64,000 nt of DNA, taken from the NCBI RefSeq assembly GCF_041821085.1, contig NZ_JBGUAZ010000003.1, forward strand, positions 124,001-188,000. Reading direction: 5' to 3'. Each line of letters starts with the position of its first letter. Position 1 is the stretch's first letter. A model generated the notes under the pieces. The model did not search any database. It worked only from the letters and a program-made list of their open reading frames with translations, and was not told the DNA's origin. This document shows, piece after piece, positions 42,781 to 52,123 of the stretch. The stretch is from Natrinema sp. HArc-T2. Lineage in GTDB: Archaea; Halobacteriota; Halobacteria; Halobacteriales; Natrialbaceae. The position numbers and the translations under genes were made by a program.

Positions 42781-43923
42781 TCAGGCCGAACAGTTGTTCG
42801 GCCCCAACTCGAGTTCGACCCGGTCTTCCGGCGGAATCTCGGTGACACCGCGGTTGAACTCGATGATCTCCTCGTAGTTCGACGGCTTCTCACCGGCGTC
42901 GGCCATGTGATCGACGAACGCGTCTTCGTCGAGTCCGAGCAGGTCGATGCCTGTCCGCGCGTCGCGGATCGTCGTCTGAATCGGCTCACCGGGTGTGCCG
43001 TGTTCGAACTCACCGTCCGCGGTGACCGTCACGTGTCCCGGGAGGACGACGAGACCCTCGGGTTCGGACAGAATCGTCCGGCGGAGGGTCTCATAGAGCA
43101 TCCTGGCTCCTCTCTCGCCTTCGTCTTCGCTGAATTCGAGCTCCGTTCGCCCCGTCGAGTCGACATGGAGCGTGTCGGCGGTCAGCAGTGCCGCATCGTC
43201 GACCAGCAGGGAGATCATCTCGCTTGTGTGGCCCGGCGTATGGAGGGCTTTGAGCTCGCGCTCGCCAACGGAGAGCACCTCGTTATGCTCGAGCGGGGTA
43301 TACTCGCGTTCGACGTCGCGCTCGCTAGCGTGTTCGCCGAGGTAGTAGGGAACTCCGAGGTCGTCGGCCAACTGGTGACCGCCGGAGATGTGGTCGGCGT
43401 GAACGTGCGTATCGATCACGCCCGTAATCGAGAGATTAGCCTCCTCGGCGGCGGCTTCGTACTCGTCGGTGTCGTCGGTCGGATCGACGACGACGGCCTC
43501 GCCCGTCTCTGCACAGCCGACGAGATAGCCCAGACAGCCCTTCGCGCGCCGCTGAAGCTGGATGATCGCCATCCCCTCGTCGACGTCGATCTCGGCACGA
43601 TCGTAGACGCCACTCCACCCCTTCATACCGCCGTCGACAGCCATGACGTCGAACTCGTCGGTCGCCGACTCCAGCCGCGTCGCCAGATTGCTCGAGGAGA
43701 TCCCCTTCGCACAGATAGCGATCACGCGGTCGGTGTCACCGACGACGTCTCGCAGGTCCTCGAGTTTGCCGTCGAGTTCCTCCTCGGGACCGAACGGGAC
43801 ATTGACCGCACCCGAGACGTGCCAGGCTTCGTAGCTGTCTTCCGGGCGAGTATCGACGAGGACGTACTCCGCGTCCTCGTCCTGAAGTTCCGCGAGCCGG
43901 TCGGGCGAAATTGTGGTAACCAT
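42781..43923 (-). CDS. Rhodanese + MBL-fold fusion (persulfide-dioxygenase-like)
   Basis: A 380-residue fusion. The N-terminal rhodanese domain (about 1-100) has YVLVDTRPEDSYEAWH and the active-site loop with the nucleophile Cys in AICAKGISSSN. The C-terminal MBL domain (about 118-340) has THVHADHISGG and a further His in HTPGHTSEM and VLPGHVTV, as in ETHE1-like persulfide dioxygenases. The pairing suggests sulfane sulfur oxidation. The order (rhodanese first) is the reverse of the commonest bacterial fusion, in which MBL comes first. The start at 43923 is preferred over longer open sequence upstream. Confidence 0.9.
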   Translation of the reverse strand: MVTTISPDRLAELQDEDAEYVLVDTRPEDSYEAWHVSGAVNVPFGPEEELDGKLEDLRDVVGDTDRVIAICAKGISSSNLATRLESATDEFDVMAVDGGMKGWSGVYDRAEIDVDEGMAIIQLQRRAKGCLGYLVGCAETGEAVVVDPTDDTDEYEAAAEEANLSITGVIDTHVHADHISGGHQLADDLGVPYYLGEHASERDVEREYTPLEHNEVLSVGERELKALHTPGHTSEMISLLVDDAALLTADTLHVDSTGRTELEFSEDEGERGARMLYETLRRTILSEPEGLVVLPGHVTVTADGEFEHGTPGEPIQTTIRDARTGIDLLGLDEDAFVDHMADAGEKPSNYEEIIEFNRGVTEIPPEDRVELELGPNNCSA

Positions 43924-44039
43924 ACACGATTGTATCGCCTCGAGCGACGTAAACGACGAGGCGTCAACTGCCGGGGTCACCACTGGCTGGTAAGTCGACG
44001 AGACCAGTCGTTTAACTGATATGCGATCCAAGGGCCGGT

Positions 44040-45566
44040 ATGGCCCTGTCAGATTTCGTCGCCGCGGTTGTCGCCGTCCTCCGCCGTCGACCGGGCGATC
44101 TCCTGCCGTTGTACCTCCTCGGCATTGCTATCCCGGCGATCGTCCGTGTCGTCCCGTTTCTCGCGCTTGGCGTCGCCTACCTCCATCTCTCGACGAGTGG
44201 CCGACTCAAGCCGATACGCGCCCGGCTGGCCGACCTCGGGCCGCCACCGGACCCCAACGCCGATCCCGAAGCGTTCGAGACGTGGGCTAGCGGTCTCGAA
44301 CCGCTCGTCGATCAGCTCGTGACGCCGCCAGTGCTCGCGCTTGCCGCCGTCTCTGTCGTCGTGAGCGTGCTGTTGTTCGCAGTGCTGTCCGCTGTCGTCG
44401 CCGCAGGCCAGTTGTCGGCCTGTTACGGTCGGCTCCGTGATACGAGAGGGATCCTCGCTGGAATCGACGGCGCGGCCCGCTTCTGGCTCCGGTTTCTCGG
44501 ATTGTTCGTCCTCGAGGTAGTGTGCTGGGCGGTCGTCCTCGGGACCATCGGTATTGCCACGGCACTGGTCGCCGGCGGCGTCTCGCTCGCGACCGGTTCG
44601 GGGGCCGTCGCGATCCCCGTCGTTCTACTGGGTGCGTTCGTTGCGTTCCTCGTTCTACTCGTCGTTCGTGCCCTGTTCGCGCTCGCGCCGGTCGCGATCG
44701 TCGTCGACGACGCGGGCGTGGTCGCCTCGCTGCGGAACGTTCTCGGATTCGTTCGCTCGCAGCCGGTCGCGGCGGCCTTTTATTACGTGATCGCGATCGG
44801 TGTGCTCGTCGGGCTCTCGACGATCACGGGTCTGTTCTCGGTGGCTGACATCGTCACCGTCGGCTCGCTGCTCTCCGCGCTGGTCGCCATGCCAGCGCTG
44901 GATCTGTTGAAGACCGCCATCTACTGTGGCTACCGGGACCGACTGCGGCCACCGGAGCCGCCGGCGCGGTCGCTTCGGGACGAGGCTCGGGCCGGCCTCC
45001 GTCGCGGCTGGCAAGAACTGATCGCGTTCGTCCGGACACACCCAGGAGCCCACGTGTTCGCCGCCGGCCTCGGCCTCCTCGGGTTCTGGATGGGGTGGGT
45101 TGCCGCCGATCCCTTCGTCGGCACGTTCGAGGCGTCGATCACGGCCCGTCTCGAGGGGGAGTTCCCGCCGACGATGGCGGCGAACCTGTTCGGCAACAAC
45201 TGGCTGGTTGCGCTCACGACGGCCTATGCAGGCGTCGCGTTCGCGATTCCGGCGATCGTCTCGCTGCTGTTCAACGGTGTCAGTATCGGCGTCGTCGCCC
45301 GGCTCGAGGCCGATCCGCTGGAACTCGCCGCGTTCGTCGTGCCCCACGGCCTCCTCGAGATTCCGGCGATCCTGATCGCCAGTGCACTGGGGATTTCTGT
45401 CGGCGTCACCACCTGGCAGACGTGGCGGGGGCGTGTCGAGCAGTCCGAACTCGCAGACGCGCTCGAGCGGGCGTTCTGGGTGCTGGTCGGCGTCGGCATC
45501 GTGCTCGCGATCGCCGCTGTCATCGAAGGGTTCGTCAGCCCGTACTACTACCGGCTGTTCCTCTAG
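44040..45566 (+). CDS. SpoIIM-type (stage II sporulation M) membrane protein
   Basis: A 508-residue membrane protein. The C-terminal about 190 residues are a SpoIIM domain (VFAAGLGLLGFWMGW, FGNNWLVALTTAYAGVAF and FVVPHGLLEIPAILIA). An N-terminal block of about six helices (1-300) with a soluble loop near residue 60 precedes it, a fusion not usual for the bacterial protein. In archaea the SpoIIM domain is taken as a membrane-organising or membrane-remodelling protein; the role is not known. GTTTAACT at 44009-44016 is the TATA box. Confidence 0.85.
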   Translation: MALSDFVAAVVAVLRRRPGDLLPLYLLGIAIPAIVRVVPFLALGVAYLHLSTSGRLKPIRARLADLGPPPDPNADPEAFETWASGLEPLVDQLVTPPVLALAAVSVVVSVLLFAVLSAVVAAGQLSACYGRLRDTRGILAGIDGAARFWLRFLGLFVLEVVCWAVVLGTIGIATALVAGGVSLATGSGAVAIPVVLLGAFVAFLVLLVVRALFALAPVAIVVDDAGVVASLRNVLGFVRSQPVAAAFYYVIAIGVLVGLSTITGLFSVADIVTVGSLLSALVAMPALDLLKTAIYCGYRDRLRPPEPPARSLRDEARAGLRRGWQELIAFVRTHPGAHVFAAGLGLLGFWMGWVAADPFVGTFEASITARLEGEFPPTMAANLFGNNWLVALTTAYAGVAFAIPAIVSLLFNGVSIGVVARLEADPLELAAFVVPHGLLEIPAILIASALGISVGVTTWQTWRGRVEQSELADALERAFWVLVGVGIVLAIAAVIEGFVSPYYYRLFL

Positions 45567-45572
45567 TGGTGG

Positions 45573-46949
45573 CTACCGATAGGCTTCGAACTCCTCGCCG
45601 AACAGCAGGAAGTACGCGGTGCCGACGAGGCCGATTCCCGTCGCGATGGAGAAGGCGACGACCGGATCGCCGGCGAACACCTGCGTACCGGTCAGCGGGT
45701 TCGAGACGCCGTCCCAGAGCAGGCCGCCGAGTGCGGCGCTCGGGATGACGACCACGTTCCGCAGGAGATAGTACGCACCAGTCACCCGACCGCCAGCACC
45801 CTGTTCGGCGGGGCCGACGATCAACGCCTTGTGGGCCGGCAAGCCCGCGAACCGAAGCCCCGAGAACGCAAAGAGGACCGCGAGGACGGCCGGATCGGCG
45901 GGTGCGTTGATCAACAGGATCGGAAAGACTGCATAGACCACGAACCCGAGCGCGACGACCGGCTTCAGTCCGACGCGTTCGGCGGCCTTCGCGACCGGAA
46001 TCATCGTCAACAGAGCGACGACCATCTCGAGCCCGAGCAGCAGCCCGAAGTACGACTGCGGCGAGAGCGCGATCGCGCCGACGATCGGCAGGGAGACGGC
46101 CAAGCCGACCTCGAGAAACCGGGTGACGACGATGACGAAGAAGACGTAGACCATCCCGTTGGCGAAGCGGACCAGCGTATCACCGATCAGCAGGGGCCGA
46201 AGTTCGGCAGGCATCGCACGAAGGTCGGCCAGCAACTGGGTGGCCCCCTCGAACTCCGTGCCGATGTCGTCCGCGTCGGGCCTGTAGCGGACGTGCTGGA
46301 CGACCGTCCCGACGACGCCGAAGCCGACAGCGACGAGCAAGAGCAGCTGAAAGGCGGTGACGACCGAATCGTCGCTCGAGCCGAACGGGAAAAAGAGTGT
46401 GGCGGCGACCAGCGGGCCGACGAGGAAGGCGCTCCGGCGGAACGTCTCGGTGCTTGCGAAGCCGGCGGCCAGTTGCGAGGGTGACACCGCCTGCTTGACG
46501 ATGGCGAAGGTCGCTCCGAGTCCGAACGATTTCCACGCCTGTGCGAGCAGTAACCCGAGAAAGATCGCAACGATCGCAAGCGATGTCGGACCGACGGCTA
46601 CGTCCGCGAGTGCGGGCGCAACGAGCCAGACCGCGAAGCCGAGCGTCGAGCAGAACCCAAAGGCTGTCAGGGCGTACCGCGAGCCGATCAAATCCGAGAT
46701 CGCGCCGCCCGGATAGGGGTAGACGGCGCTGATGACGTTCCCGAACGTGCCAAAGAGTCCGATGACGAACACGGAGGCTCCAAGCGCCGACATGTACTCG
46801 GCCATATACCGGCTCGTCATCTGAAAGCCGAGGCTAAAGGCGAACATCGCCAGCGAGAGGACGAGCACGTCCCGTTCGAGCGCGAAAAACTGCCGGAACG
46901 CGTCCAGTGGATCAGCCCGCCCGTCTGCGGGTTCCTGTTCGAGAACCAT
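45573..46949 (-). CDS. MFS transporter
   Basis: A 458-residue MFS protein with 12 predicted helices. The 2-3 loop GAISDLIGSRYALTAFGFCS is in place. The second half has PVAKAAERVGLKPVVALGF. The ATG at 46949 (MVLEQEP) is about 27 nt after a TATA-like GTTTCAAG (minus strand), and 32 codons further upstream are open but not protein-like. Substrate unknown. Its stop is seven bases from the SpoIIM-type gene's stop; the genes are convergent. Confidence 0.88.
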   Translation of the reverse strand: MVLEQEPADGRADPLDAFRQFFALERDVLVLSLAMFAFSLGFQMTSRYMAEYMSALGASVFVIGLFGTFGNVISAVYPYPGGAISDLIGSRYALTAFGFCSTLGFAVWLVAPALADVAVGPTSLAIVAIFLGLLLAQAWKSFGLGATFAIVKQAVSPSQLAAGFASTETFRRSAFLVGPLVAATLFFPFGSSDDSVVTAFQLLLLVAVGFGVVGTVVQHVRYRPDADDIGTEFEGATQLLADLRAMPAELRPLLIGDTLVRFANGMVYVFFVIVVTRFLEVGLAVSLPIVGAIALSPQSYFGLLLGLEMVVALLTMIPVAKAAERVGLKPVVALGFVVYAVFPILLINAPADPAVLAVLFAFSGLRFAGLPAHKALIVGPAEQGAGGRVTGAYYLLRNVVVIPSAALGGLLWDGVSNPLTGTQVFAGDPVVAFSIATGIGLVGTAYFLLFGEEFEAYR

Positions 46950-47070
46950 ATCCGCTGGTTTGCAGTCCAGCGGCTTGAAACGTCTCCGTTGAACGGAACC
47001 GATCGTCGATGCCGGCGACGAAATACGAGAAAGGGAAGGGCTCATTAGCCAGTAGTGTGAGGTTCAGGAC

Positions 47071-47760
47071 ATGGCATCGTGGAAACGGGACTTCGCCAGT
47101 GGGCTCGTCGTCCTGGGTCCCATTCTCGTCACGCTCTACGCTATCTATTGGCTTTATGGACTGGTTGCCGGTCTGACACCGGGACTGATTCTTAACCCCG
47201 ACGCGCTCGAGCCGCTCATTTCCGGCTCGAGCGCGCAGGCCGCACAGACGCGCGAGCAGGTGGCCCAGTTCCTCCGCGTGATCGTCGCGCTGACCGTCTT
47301 CGTCATCCTGACGTTTTCTGTCGGCTATCTCATGCGGACGACGATCGGCGGGCTGGTCGAACGGCTCGTCGACAACGTTGCGAATCGAGTGCCCGTGATC
47401 CGGGTCGTCTACAACGCCTCGAAGATGGCCGCCGAGACGGCCTTCGGGGAACAGGAATCGCTCCAGAAGCCGGTCAAGATCGAGACCTGGGAGGGACTTC
47501 GGATGACTGCGTTCAAGACCGGCAAAATGACCACCGACGGTCGCGAAGTCCTGTTTCTGCCGACCTCGCCGAATATCACGACGGGCTACGTCATCGAAGT
47601 CGAACCGAGCGAGATTACGGAACTCGACGAGGACGTCGAGGACGCGCTGACACGTGTGCTCAGTGCCGGCTTCGGTGACGCGAACCATCGCGGCATGGAC
47701 GCCGGCATCTCGATCGACGTCATCGACGAAGCGAAGACAGGCAGGTCCGACGACGACTAA
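47071..47760 (+). CDS. DUF502 membrane protein
   Basis: A 229-residue DUF502 protein. Two hydrophobic segments (about 10-32 and 65-87) precede a soluble domain with family text VPVIRVVYNASKMAAETAF, FLPTSPNITTGYVIEV and an acidic tail. Bacterial and archaeal DUF502 proteins are membrane-anchored with no set function. It is divergent from the MFS gene. An unusual array of hairpins follows directly after the stop. Confidence 0.88.
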   Translation: MASWKRDFASGLVVLGPILVTLYAIYWLYGLVAGLTPGLILNPDALEPLISGSSAQAAQTREQVAQFLRVIVALTVFVILTFSVGYLMRTTIGGLVERLVDNVANRVPVIRVVYNASKMAAETAFGEQESLQKPVKIETWEGLRMTAFKTGKMTTDGREVLFLPTSPNITTGYVIEVEPSEITELDEDVEDALTRVLSAGFGDANHRGMDAGISIDVIDEAKTGRSDDD

Positions 47761-48242
47761 CGACCTTTTGCGCTGTCGTTCGAAAGACACTTTGTGTCTT
47801 TCGTGACTGAGCGGATCTGAGATCCGCGATGTCCGCGAAACCTTCGGTTTCGCTTGATGACGAAACGCCTCCGGCGTTTCGAACCACAGTCTGTCGCGCT
47901 GACGGCAGCAGAGCTGCCGCACAGCGCGACATCCCTCGGCAAAATCTCGAGAGAGCGAAGCTCTCTCGGACCTCGCGGGAGCTTCGCTCCCGCTTAGGGT
48001 CGATCAAAAGCCTCCTCCCTCCCTTACAGATCGGTCGTCGGCCCGCTCGCTCAGCCTTCGGCTTCGCTCGCGGTCGAAACGGTTGCTCGCCTGCCCTCCC
48101 CCGAGTCGCGCGGCTCTCGCAAGTGCTCGAGCCGCGCTCCCGGCCACAGCAATTACAATTTCGAAGACGGGAACAGAACACACCTCGGGCAGTCGTGCGG
48201 CTCGTCTCGAGCCCGATACCCAGTTCTATCGCGGGAAATCGG
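47761..48242. other. 482 bp gene-free region with an array of short hairpins
   Basis: The gap between the convergent DUF502 and ilvE genes has no supported gene. Its left half holds seven close-set perfect hairpins (47781-47993), listed separately. Its right half is a G+C-rich stretch with weaker repeats (AGCCTTCGGCT). Long open frames here are artefacts of the repetitive sequence. Confidence 0.7.
47781..47993. repeat. Array of seven short perfect hairpins
   Basis: Stems: CGAAAGACA/TGTCTTTCG (47781-47803, loop 5); GCGGATC/GATCCGC (47811-47827, loop 3); GCGAAACC/GGTTTCGC (47835-47853, loop 3); CGAAACGCC/GGCGTTTCG (47861-47881, loop 3); TGTCGCGCTG/CAGCGCGACA with nested CGGCAGC/GCTGCCG (47892-47931); CGAGAGAGC/GCTCTCTCG (47948-47968, loop 3); GCGGGAGC/GCTCCCGC (47975-47993, loop 3). 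No two share a stem, so they are independent palindromes rather than copies of one repeat. Confidence 0.85.
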
Positions 48243-49181
48243 TTATTCGATGTCGACGAATTCGAACCACTCGGCGTACTCGTCGGGGGCTTCCTCGACG
48301 ATTTCGAAGAACTTCTGCTGGATCTCTTCGGTCACGGGGCCGCGCGAGCCGTCGCCGATGACGACGTTGTCGACCTTCCGGATGGGCGTGACTTCGGCTG
48401 CAGAGCCAGTAAAGAACAGTTCGTCAGCGGTGTTGAGTTCGCCACGCGAGATGGAGACGTTGTCGTGGACGGTGTAGCCCAGTTCCTCGGCGATCGTGAT
48501 CACGGAGTCACGGGTGATGCCGTCGAGGATCGACTCCGAGAGCCCGGGCGTGTAGATCTCGTCATCGCGCACGAGGAAGACGTTCTCGCCGGGGCCTTCG
48601 GCGACGTTGCCCTCCTTGTTCAGGACGATGGCTTCCGCGTAGCCGTTGCGGCGGGCCTCCTCGCCGGCGAGCATGCTGTTGACGTAGAGCCCGCTCGTCT
48701 TGGCGTTGGTCGGAATCTGACTCGAGGCGTGTTTCCGCCACGAGGAGATCATCACGTCGATGCCGTTCTCGAGGGCGTCCTCGCCGAGGTAGGCTCCCCA
48801 CGGCCAGACTGCGATAGCAGTGCGAGTGGGGCAGTCCTTGGGGCTCACACCGAGAGAATTGTAGCCGTAGTAAGCGATCGGGCGAACGTAACAGGAGGGA
48901 AGCTCCTGGCGCTGAATGAGTTCTTTCGTCGCCTCGGTGAGTTCCTCCTTCGTGAAGTCGATATCCATCTCGTAGGGCTTTGCAGACTGGAATAGTCGCT
49001 CTAAGTGTTCCTCCCAGCGGAACAGCGCGGGGCCCTTTTCGGTTTCATAACAGCGTGCGCCCTCGAAGACACCCGACCCGTAGTGGAGGCCGTGTGTGAG
49101 AACGTGGACCTGCGCCTCGTCCCAGTCGACGAATTCGCCGTCCATCCAGATCGTATCGACGTCCATCTCGTCGAATCCCAT
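48243..49181 (-). CDS. ilvE: Branched-chain amino acid aminotransferase
   Basis: A 312-residue class IV PLP aminotransferase. It begins VDTIWMDGEFVDWDEAQVHV and has HGLHYGSGVFEGARCYE, the PLP lysine in TNAKTSGLYVNSMLA (about 164), the Glu in EGPGENVFLV and the tail pattern TGSAAEVTPI. It transfers amino groups to the keto acids of Ile, Leu and Val. The ATG at 49181 (MGFDEM) follows a TATA-like ACTTAGTA (minus strand, about 49205-49213). Confidence 0.95.
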   Translation of the reverse strand: MGFDEMDVDTIWMDGEFVDWDEAQVHVLTHGLHYGSGVFEGARCYETEKGPALFRWEEHLERLFQSAKPYEMDIDFTKEELTEATKELIQRQELPSCYVRPIAYYGYNSLGVSPKDCPTRTAIAVWPWGAYLGEDALENGIDVMISSWRKHASSQIPTNAKTSGLYVNSMLAGEEARRNGYAEAIVLNKEGNVAEGPGENVFLVRDDEIYTPGLSESILDGITRDSVITIAEELGYTVHDNVSISRGELNTADELFFTGSAAEVTPIRKVDNVVIGDGSRGPVTEEIQQKFFEIVEEAPDEYAEWFEFVDIE

Positions 49182-49288
49182 ACTCAGAACTGTTGAAATC
49201 CCCCGTACTAAGTGTTCGCGGTTTGTGGCTGTAGGCCGGCTAACGGGTCGATTCGGTCCGCACGAACGACACAGCCGATCGGCTTACC

Positions 49289-50017
49289 TTACGCTTGCCC
49301 GGCAGCGTCCCCGAGTCGCTCGAGGACCTCTCGGCCCTCGAGGTAGGCAAAGCCGTGGCGCTCGGCATAGGCGCGGGCGTCAGCGGGAGAGAGTGCTGCG
49401 CCGGTGTCGTCGTCGAGCATCTCACAGACGACGACAGCGGGCGAGCGGTCGGCGGCGTCGGCCAGTGCGAGGCCGAGTTCGGTGTGACCCTCGCGCTGGG
49501 CGAGCAGGTCGGGGGCACCTTTCAGCAGATGGACGTGGCCGGGGACCCGGAACTCGTTGGCGAAGTCAGTCGTCGCGGGCGTGGCGGCGGCCTCGCCGAG
49601 TGCCTGAATGGTTGTCGAGCGGTCCTCGTCGGTGATCCCGGTGTAGGTATCGCGGTGGTTGACCGTCAGCGAGAACGACGAGCGATCGTCGTAGCCGAGT
49701 TCGTGGTCAGCCGTCGCGGGGTGGTCGATCGCCTCCGAGTAGAAGGGGAGATCGAACGCCTCCGCGATGTCGTGGCCCAGTGCAACGCAGACCAGCCCAC
49801 CGGCGTCATTGCGAAGCCGGGCGACAGCCTCGGGCGTGACAGCGTCGGCGTGGTAGATCAGGTCCGTCTCGCCCTCGCGGTCGGCTGCGTCATGGACGAG
49901 GATCGGCTCGCCAGCCCGCAGCGCCTCGAGCGCGTCGTCGAACGCACTCGAGGACACGTCCCTCCCCGCGTTCGCGACCCCATCGGCGTTCGACCGCGGA
50001 CCGGCCTGGCCGGTCAT
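49289..50017 (-). CDS. ribB: 3,4-dihydroxy-2-butanone 4-phosphate synthase
   Basis: A 242-residue RibB. Substrate and metal residues are in [18 protein letters not shown], the conserved [14 protein letters not shown] loop (with the ITDEDRS pair) and a C-terminal [12 protein letters not shown] and [10 protein letters not shown]. It makes the four-carbon precursor of riboflavin from ribulose 5-phosphate. The N-terminal about 23 residues are extra. Its ATG overlaps the end of rbkR by 4 bp. Confidence 0.95.
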   Translation of the reverse strand: MTGQAGPRSNADGVANAGRDVSSSAFDDALEALRAGEPILVHDAADREGETDLIYHADAVTPEAVARLRNDAGGLVCVALGHDIAEAFDLPFYSEAIDHPATADHELGYDDRSSFSLTVNHRDTYTGITDEDRSTTIQALGEAAATPATTDFANEFRVPGHVHLLKGAPDLLAQREGHTELGLALADAADRSPAVVVCEMLDDDTGAALSPADARAYAERHGFAYLEGREVLERLGDAAGQA

Positions 50018-50721
50018 TCGCGATCACCCACCGAGACGGTGACGTGATCGCCGTCCTCGAGTCCGAGTTCCTCGCGGAGCTTGTCGGGGGCGATCACCTC
50101 GAGTTGGTCGTCGTCGTGGTGGGTGCGTTCGGGTGCGATGGTGTGGGCGTTGTCGTAGACCTCGCCGTCGGCGGTTTCGATCGTTGCGGGATAACAGACG
50201 GCAGGGCCGTAGGTTCGCTCTTCGGACTCCCAGCCGTCGATGGGGACGGGCTCGAGCGAGGCCATGGCGCTGCGTCGGCGGACGCTGTCCTCGCGGAGGT
50301 CGACGTTCAACGTGCCGGGGAACGGCTCGTAGCCCAGGCGCTGCTCGAACTGGCGCTGATAGCCCGACAGCGAGATGTAGTGGCGGCCCTCGCCCATGCC
50401 GCTGGTGACGGTGCCCTCGAGTGCGACCTGGGCGTCCGTCTCGAAGATCCGCCGGTAGTCCTCGTACTCGGCGTGCAGCGTCCGTTCGCCGGTCTCCGTA
50501 ACCGCGACCCACTGGCCGTCGCTGACGGTATCACGCTCGAGCAAGTCGGCACTCTCGAGGCGCTGGAGCCGACGGGAGGCGGTCTGACTCGACGCGTCGA
50601 GGCGGTCGGCGAGATGCGAACAGGAGATTTTGACGTCGCCCTCGAGTCCGCCCTCGAGTGCGAGGAGTTTGAGCACGGCGAGTTCGTCGTGCCCGACGGC
50701 GGACTCAGCTAGTACAGACAT
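50014..50721 (-). CDS. rbkR: CTP-dependent riboflavin kinase with HTH (RbkR)
   Basis: A 235-residue two-domain protein. The N-terminal winged helix (about 15-80: [41 protein letters not shown]) is followed by a CTP-dependent riboflavin kinase ([25 protein letters not shown] and [12 protein letters not shown]). RbkR in archaea both makes FMN and regulates rib genes. The ATG at 50721 is used; the frame continues 58 codons upstream over the promoter. A TATA-like CTTTTAGG (minus strand, about 50747-50754) precedes it. Its position as first gene before ribB supports autoregulation. Confidence 0.93.
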   Translation of the reverse strand: MSVLAESAVGHDELAVLKLLALEGGLEGDVKISCSHLADRLDASSQTASRRLQRLESADLLERDTVSDGQWVAVTETGERTLHAEYEDYRRIFETDAQVALEGTVTSGMGEGRHYISLSGYQRQFEQRLGYEPFPGTLNVDLREDSVRRRSAMASLEPVPIDGWESEERTYGPAVCYPATIETADGEVYDNAHTIAPERTHHDDDQLEVIAPDKLREELGLEDGDHVTVSVGDRE

Positions 50722-50959
50722 ACACGTCTCTATACCGTAGTTCCCTAAAAGCATACCGGAAATGGAACGCGTAACGGAATTGTGATGGTGTCCGGGCAGG
50801 GAGCGCGTACGTGGATGTCTCGAGGCGAGGAGAAAAAAGCCACCGGTCGGTGTGTCTCGTTCACAGCTGGGCTGTCCACACCACGTGCCAGTCACTCACC
50901 GTGCACAATGCAAGCCGTCGTGCTTTGCCGCGACCCGTTGAGCGTTCAGGCGTACTCGC

Positions 50960-52123
50960 ATGAAGCGGTTCCTCGAGGCGCTGTTCGGACTGCTCGCACT
51001 GACAGGCCTGCCGTATCTGATATATCTCGGCGTCTACTACCTCCGACGGCCATCGGGCACGCCGGCCAATACGTGGCCCCGAGAACCGTCGGTGAGCATC
51101 GTCCTGCCGACGTACAACGAGGCCGCCATCGTCGAGTCGAAACTCGAGGAACTGGTCGATCTCGACTATCCCATGGCAAAGGTCGAGATCGTCGTCGTCG
51201 ACTCGAGCGACGACGGAACAGCCGAGTTGGTCGAGTCCTTCTTCACCGACCGAGCCGAACCGCAGTTGACGCTCATTCGTGAGGACGAACGTCGGGGGCT
51301 CGCAGTCGCGCTGAACGAGGCCTACGCGGCTGCAGCCAACGAGGTCGTCGTCAAGACCGACTGTGACTCCCGGATCGCACCCGATGCCGTCCGGCGGGCC
51401 GTGGCGAACCTCGCCGATCCCGCCGTCGCGGCGGTAACCGGTCGCAACGCCGAGGTCCTCGGCGACAGCGAAGTCGAACGGGGCTACCGCGATATCCAGA
51501 CGATGATTCAGGTGCTCGAGTCACACATCGACTCGACGCTGATCTTCCACGGGCCGTTCTCGGCGTTCGAACGAGACGCGATCGTCCCGGTCGACGAGGA
51601 TTCGCTCGCCGACGACACCGAACTCGCGCTGAAGATTCGGCGCAATGGCGGTCGGGTCGTCTTCGATCCAGCCATCCATTACAGGGAAGCCGCTCACTCG
51701 TCGTTCGGCAAGCGCCGCGAGCAGAAAGACCGGCGCGCGATGGGGCTGTTGCGGCTGCTGTGGCGACACCGAGACGCGCTCGGCCGCCACGGGGCCTACG
51801 GCCGGGTCGTCCTCCCGTTTAACTGGTGGTTCATGGTCGTCTCGCCGTGGCTCGTCGCGACCGGACTCGCGCTGGCGACGATCGGGTCGCTGGCGATGTT
51901 GGGTCCGCTCGGGCTGGCGACGCCAGCCGGCATCCTCGTGTTCACCGCACTCGGCTCGCGCGACGCGCTCGGACCGCTCCAGCCGCTCTACTCGCTGCTC
52001 GACACCCAGATCTCGCTGTTTCGGGCGAGTGTTGCCCTGCTTCGTGCTCGAGCCGACGGCGACGACGAGACTCACGACGGCACGTGGACACCCGACGAGG
52101 AACTCCGGGAGGTGTTACAGTGA
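50960..52123 (+). CDS. Family 2 glycosyltransferase
   Basis: A 387-residue membrane-associated glycosyltransferase. An N-terminal helix (about 5-27) is followed by a GT-A domain: VSIVLPTYNEAAIVESKL, the DxD-like KTDCDSRI, FHGPFSAFERD and EDSLADDTELALKIRRNGGR. Two or three C-terminal helices (about 290-350) anchor it. It probably adds sugars to a lipid-linked or surface glycan. Its stop overlaps the start of a truncated gene (GTGA). Confidence 0.9.
   Translation: MKRFLEALFGLLALTGLPYLIYLGVYYLRRPSGTPANTWPREPSVSIVLPTYNEAAIVESKLEELVDLDYPMAKVEIVVVDSSDDGTAELVESFFTDRAEPQLTLIREDERRGLAVALNEAYAAAANEVVVKTDCDSRIAPDAVRRAVANLADPAVAAVTGRNAEVLGDSEVERGYRDIQTMIQVLESHIDSTLIFHGPFSAFERDAIVPVDEDSLADDTELALKIRRNGGRVVFDPAIHYREAAHSSFGKRREQKDRRAMGLLRLLWRHRDALGRHGAYGRVVLPFNWWFMVVSPWLVATGLALATIGSLAMLGPLGLATPAGILVFTALGSRDALGPLQPLYSLLDTQISLFRASVALLRARADGDDETHDGTWTPDEELREVLQ

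Noticed and set aside
47829-48995. Long frames across the hairpin array and ilvE
   Set aside because: They come from the repetitive G+C-rich sequence and from the strand opposite ilvE; no protein family matches.
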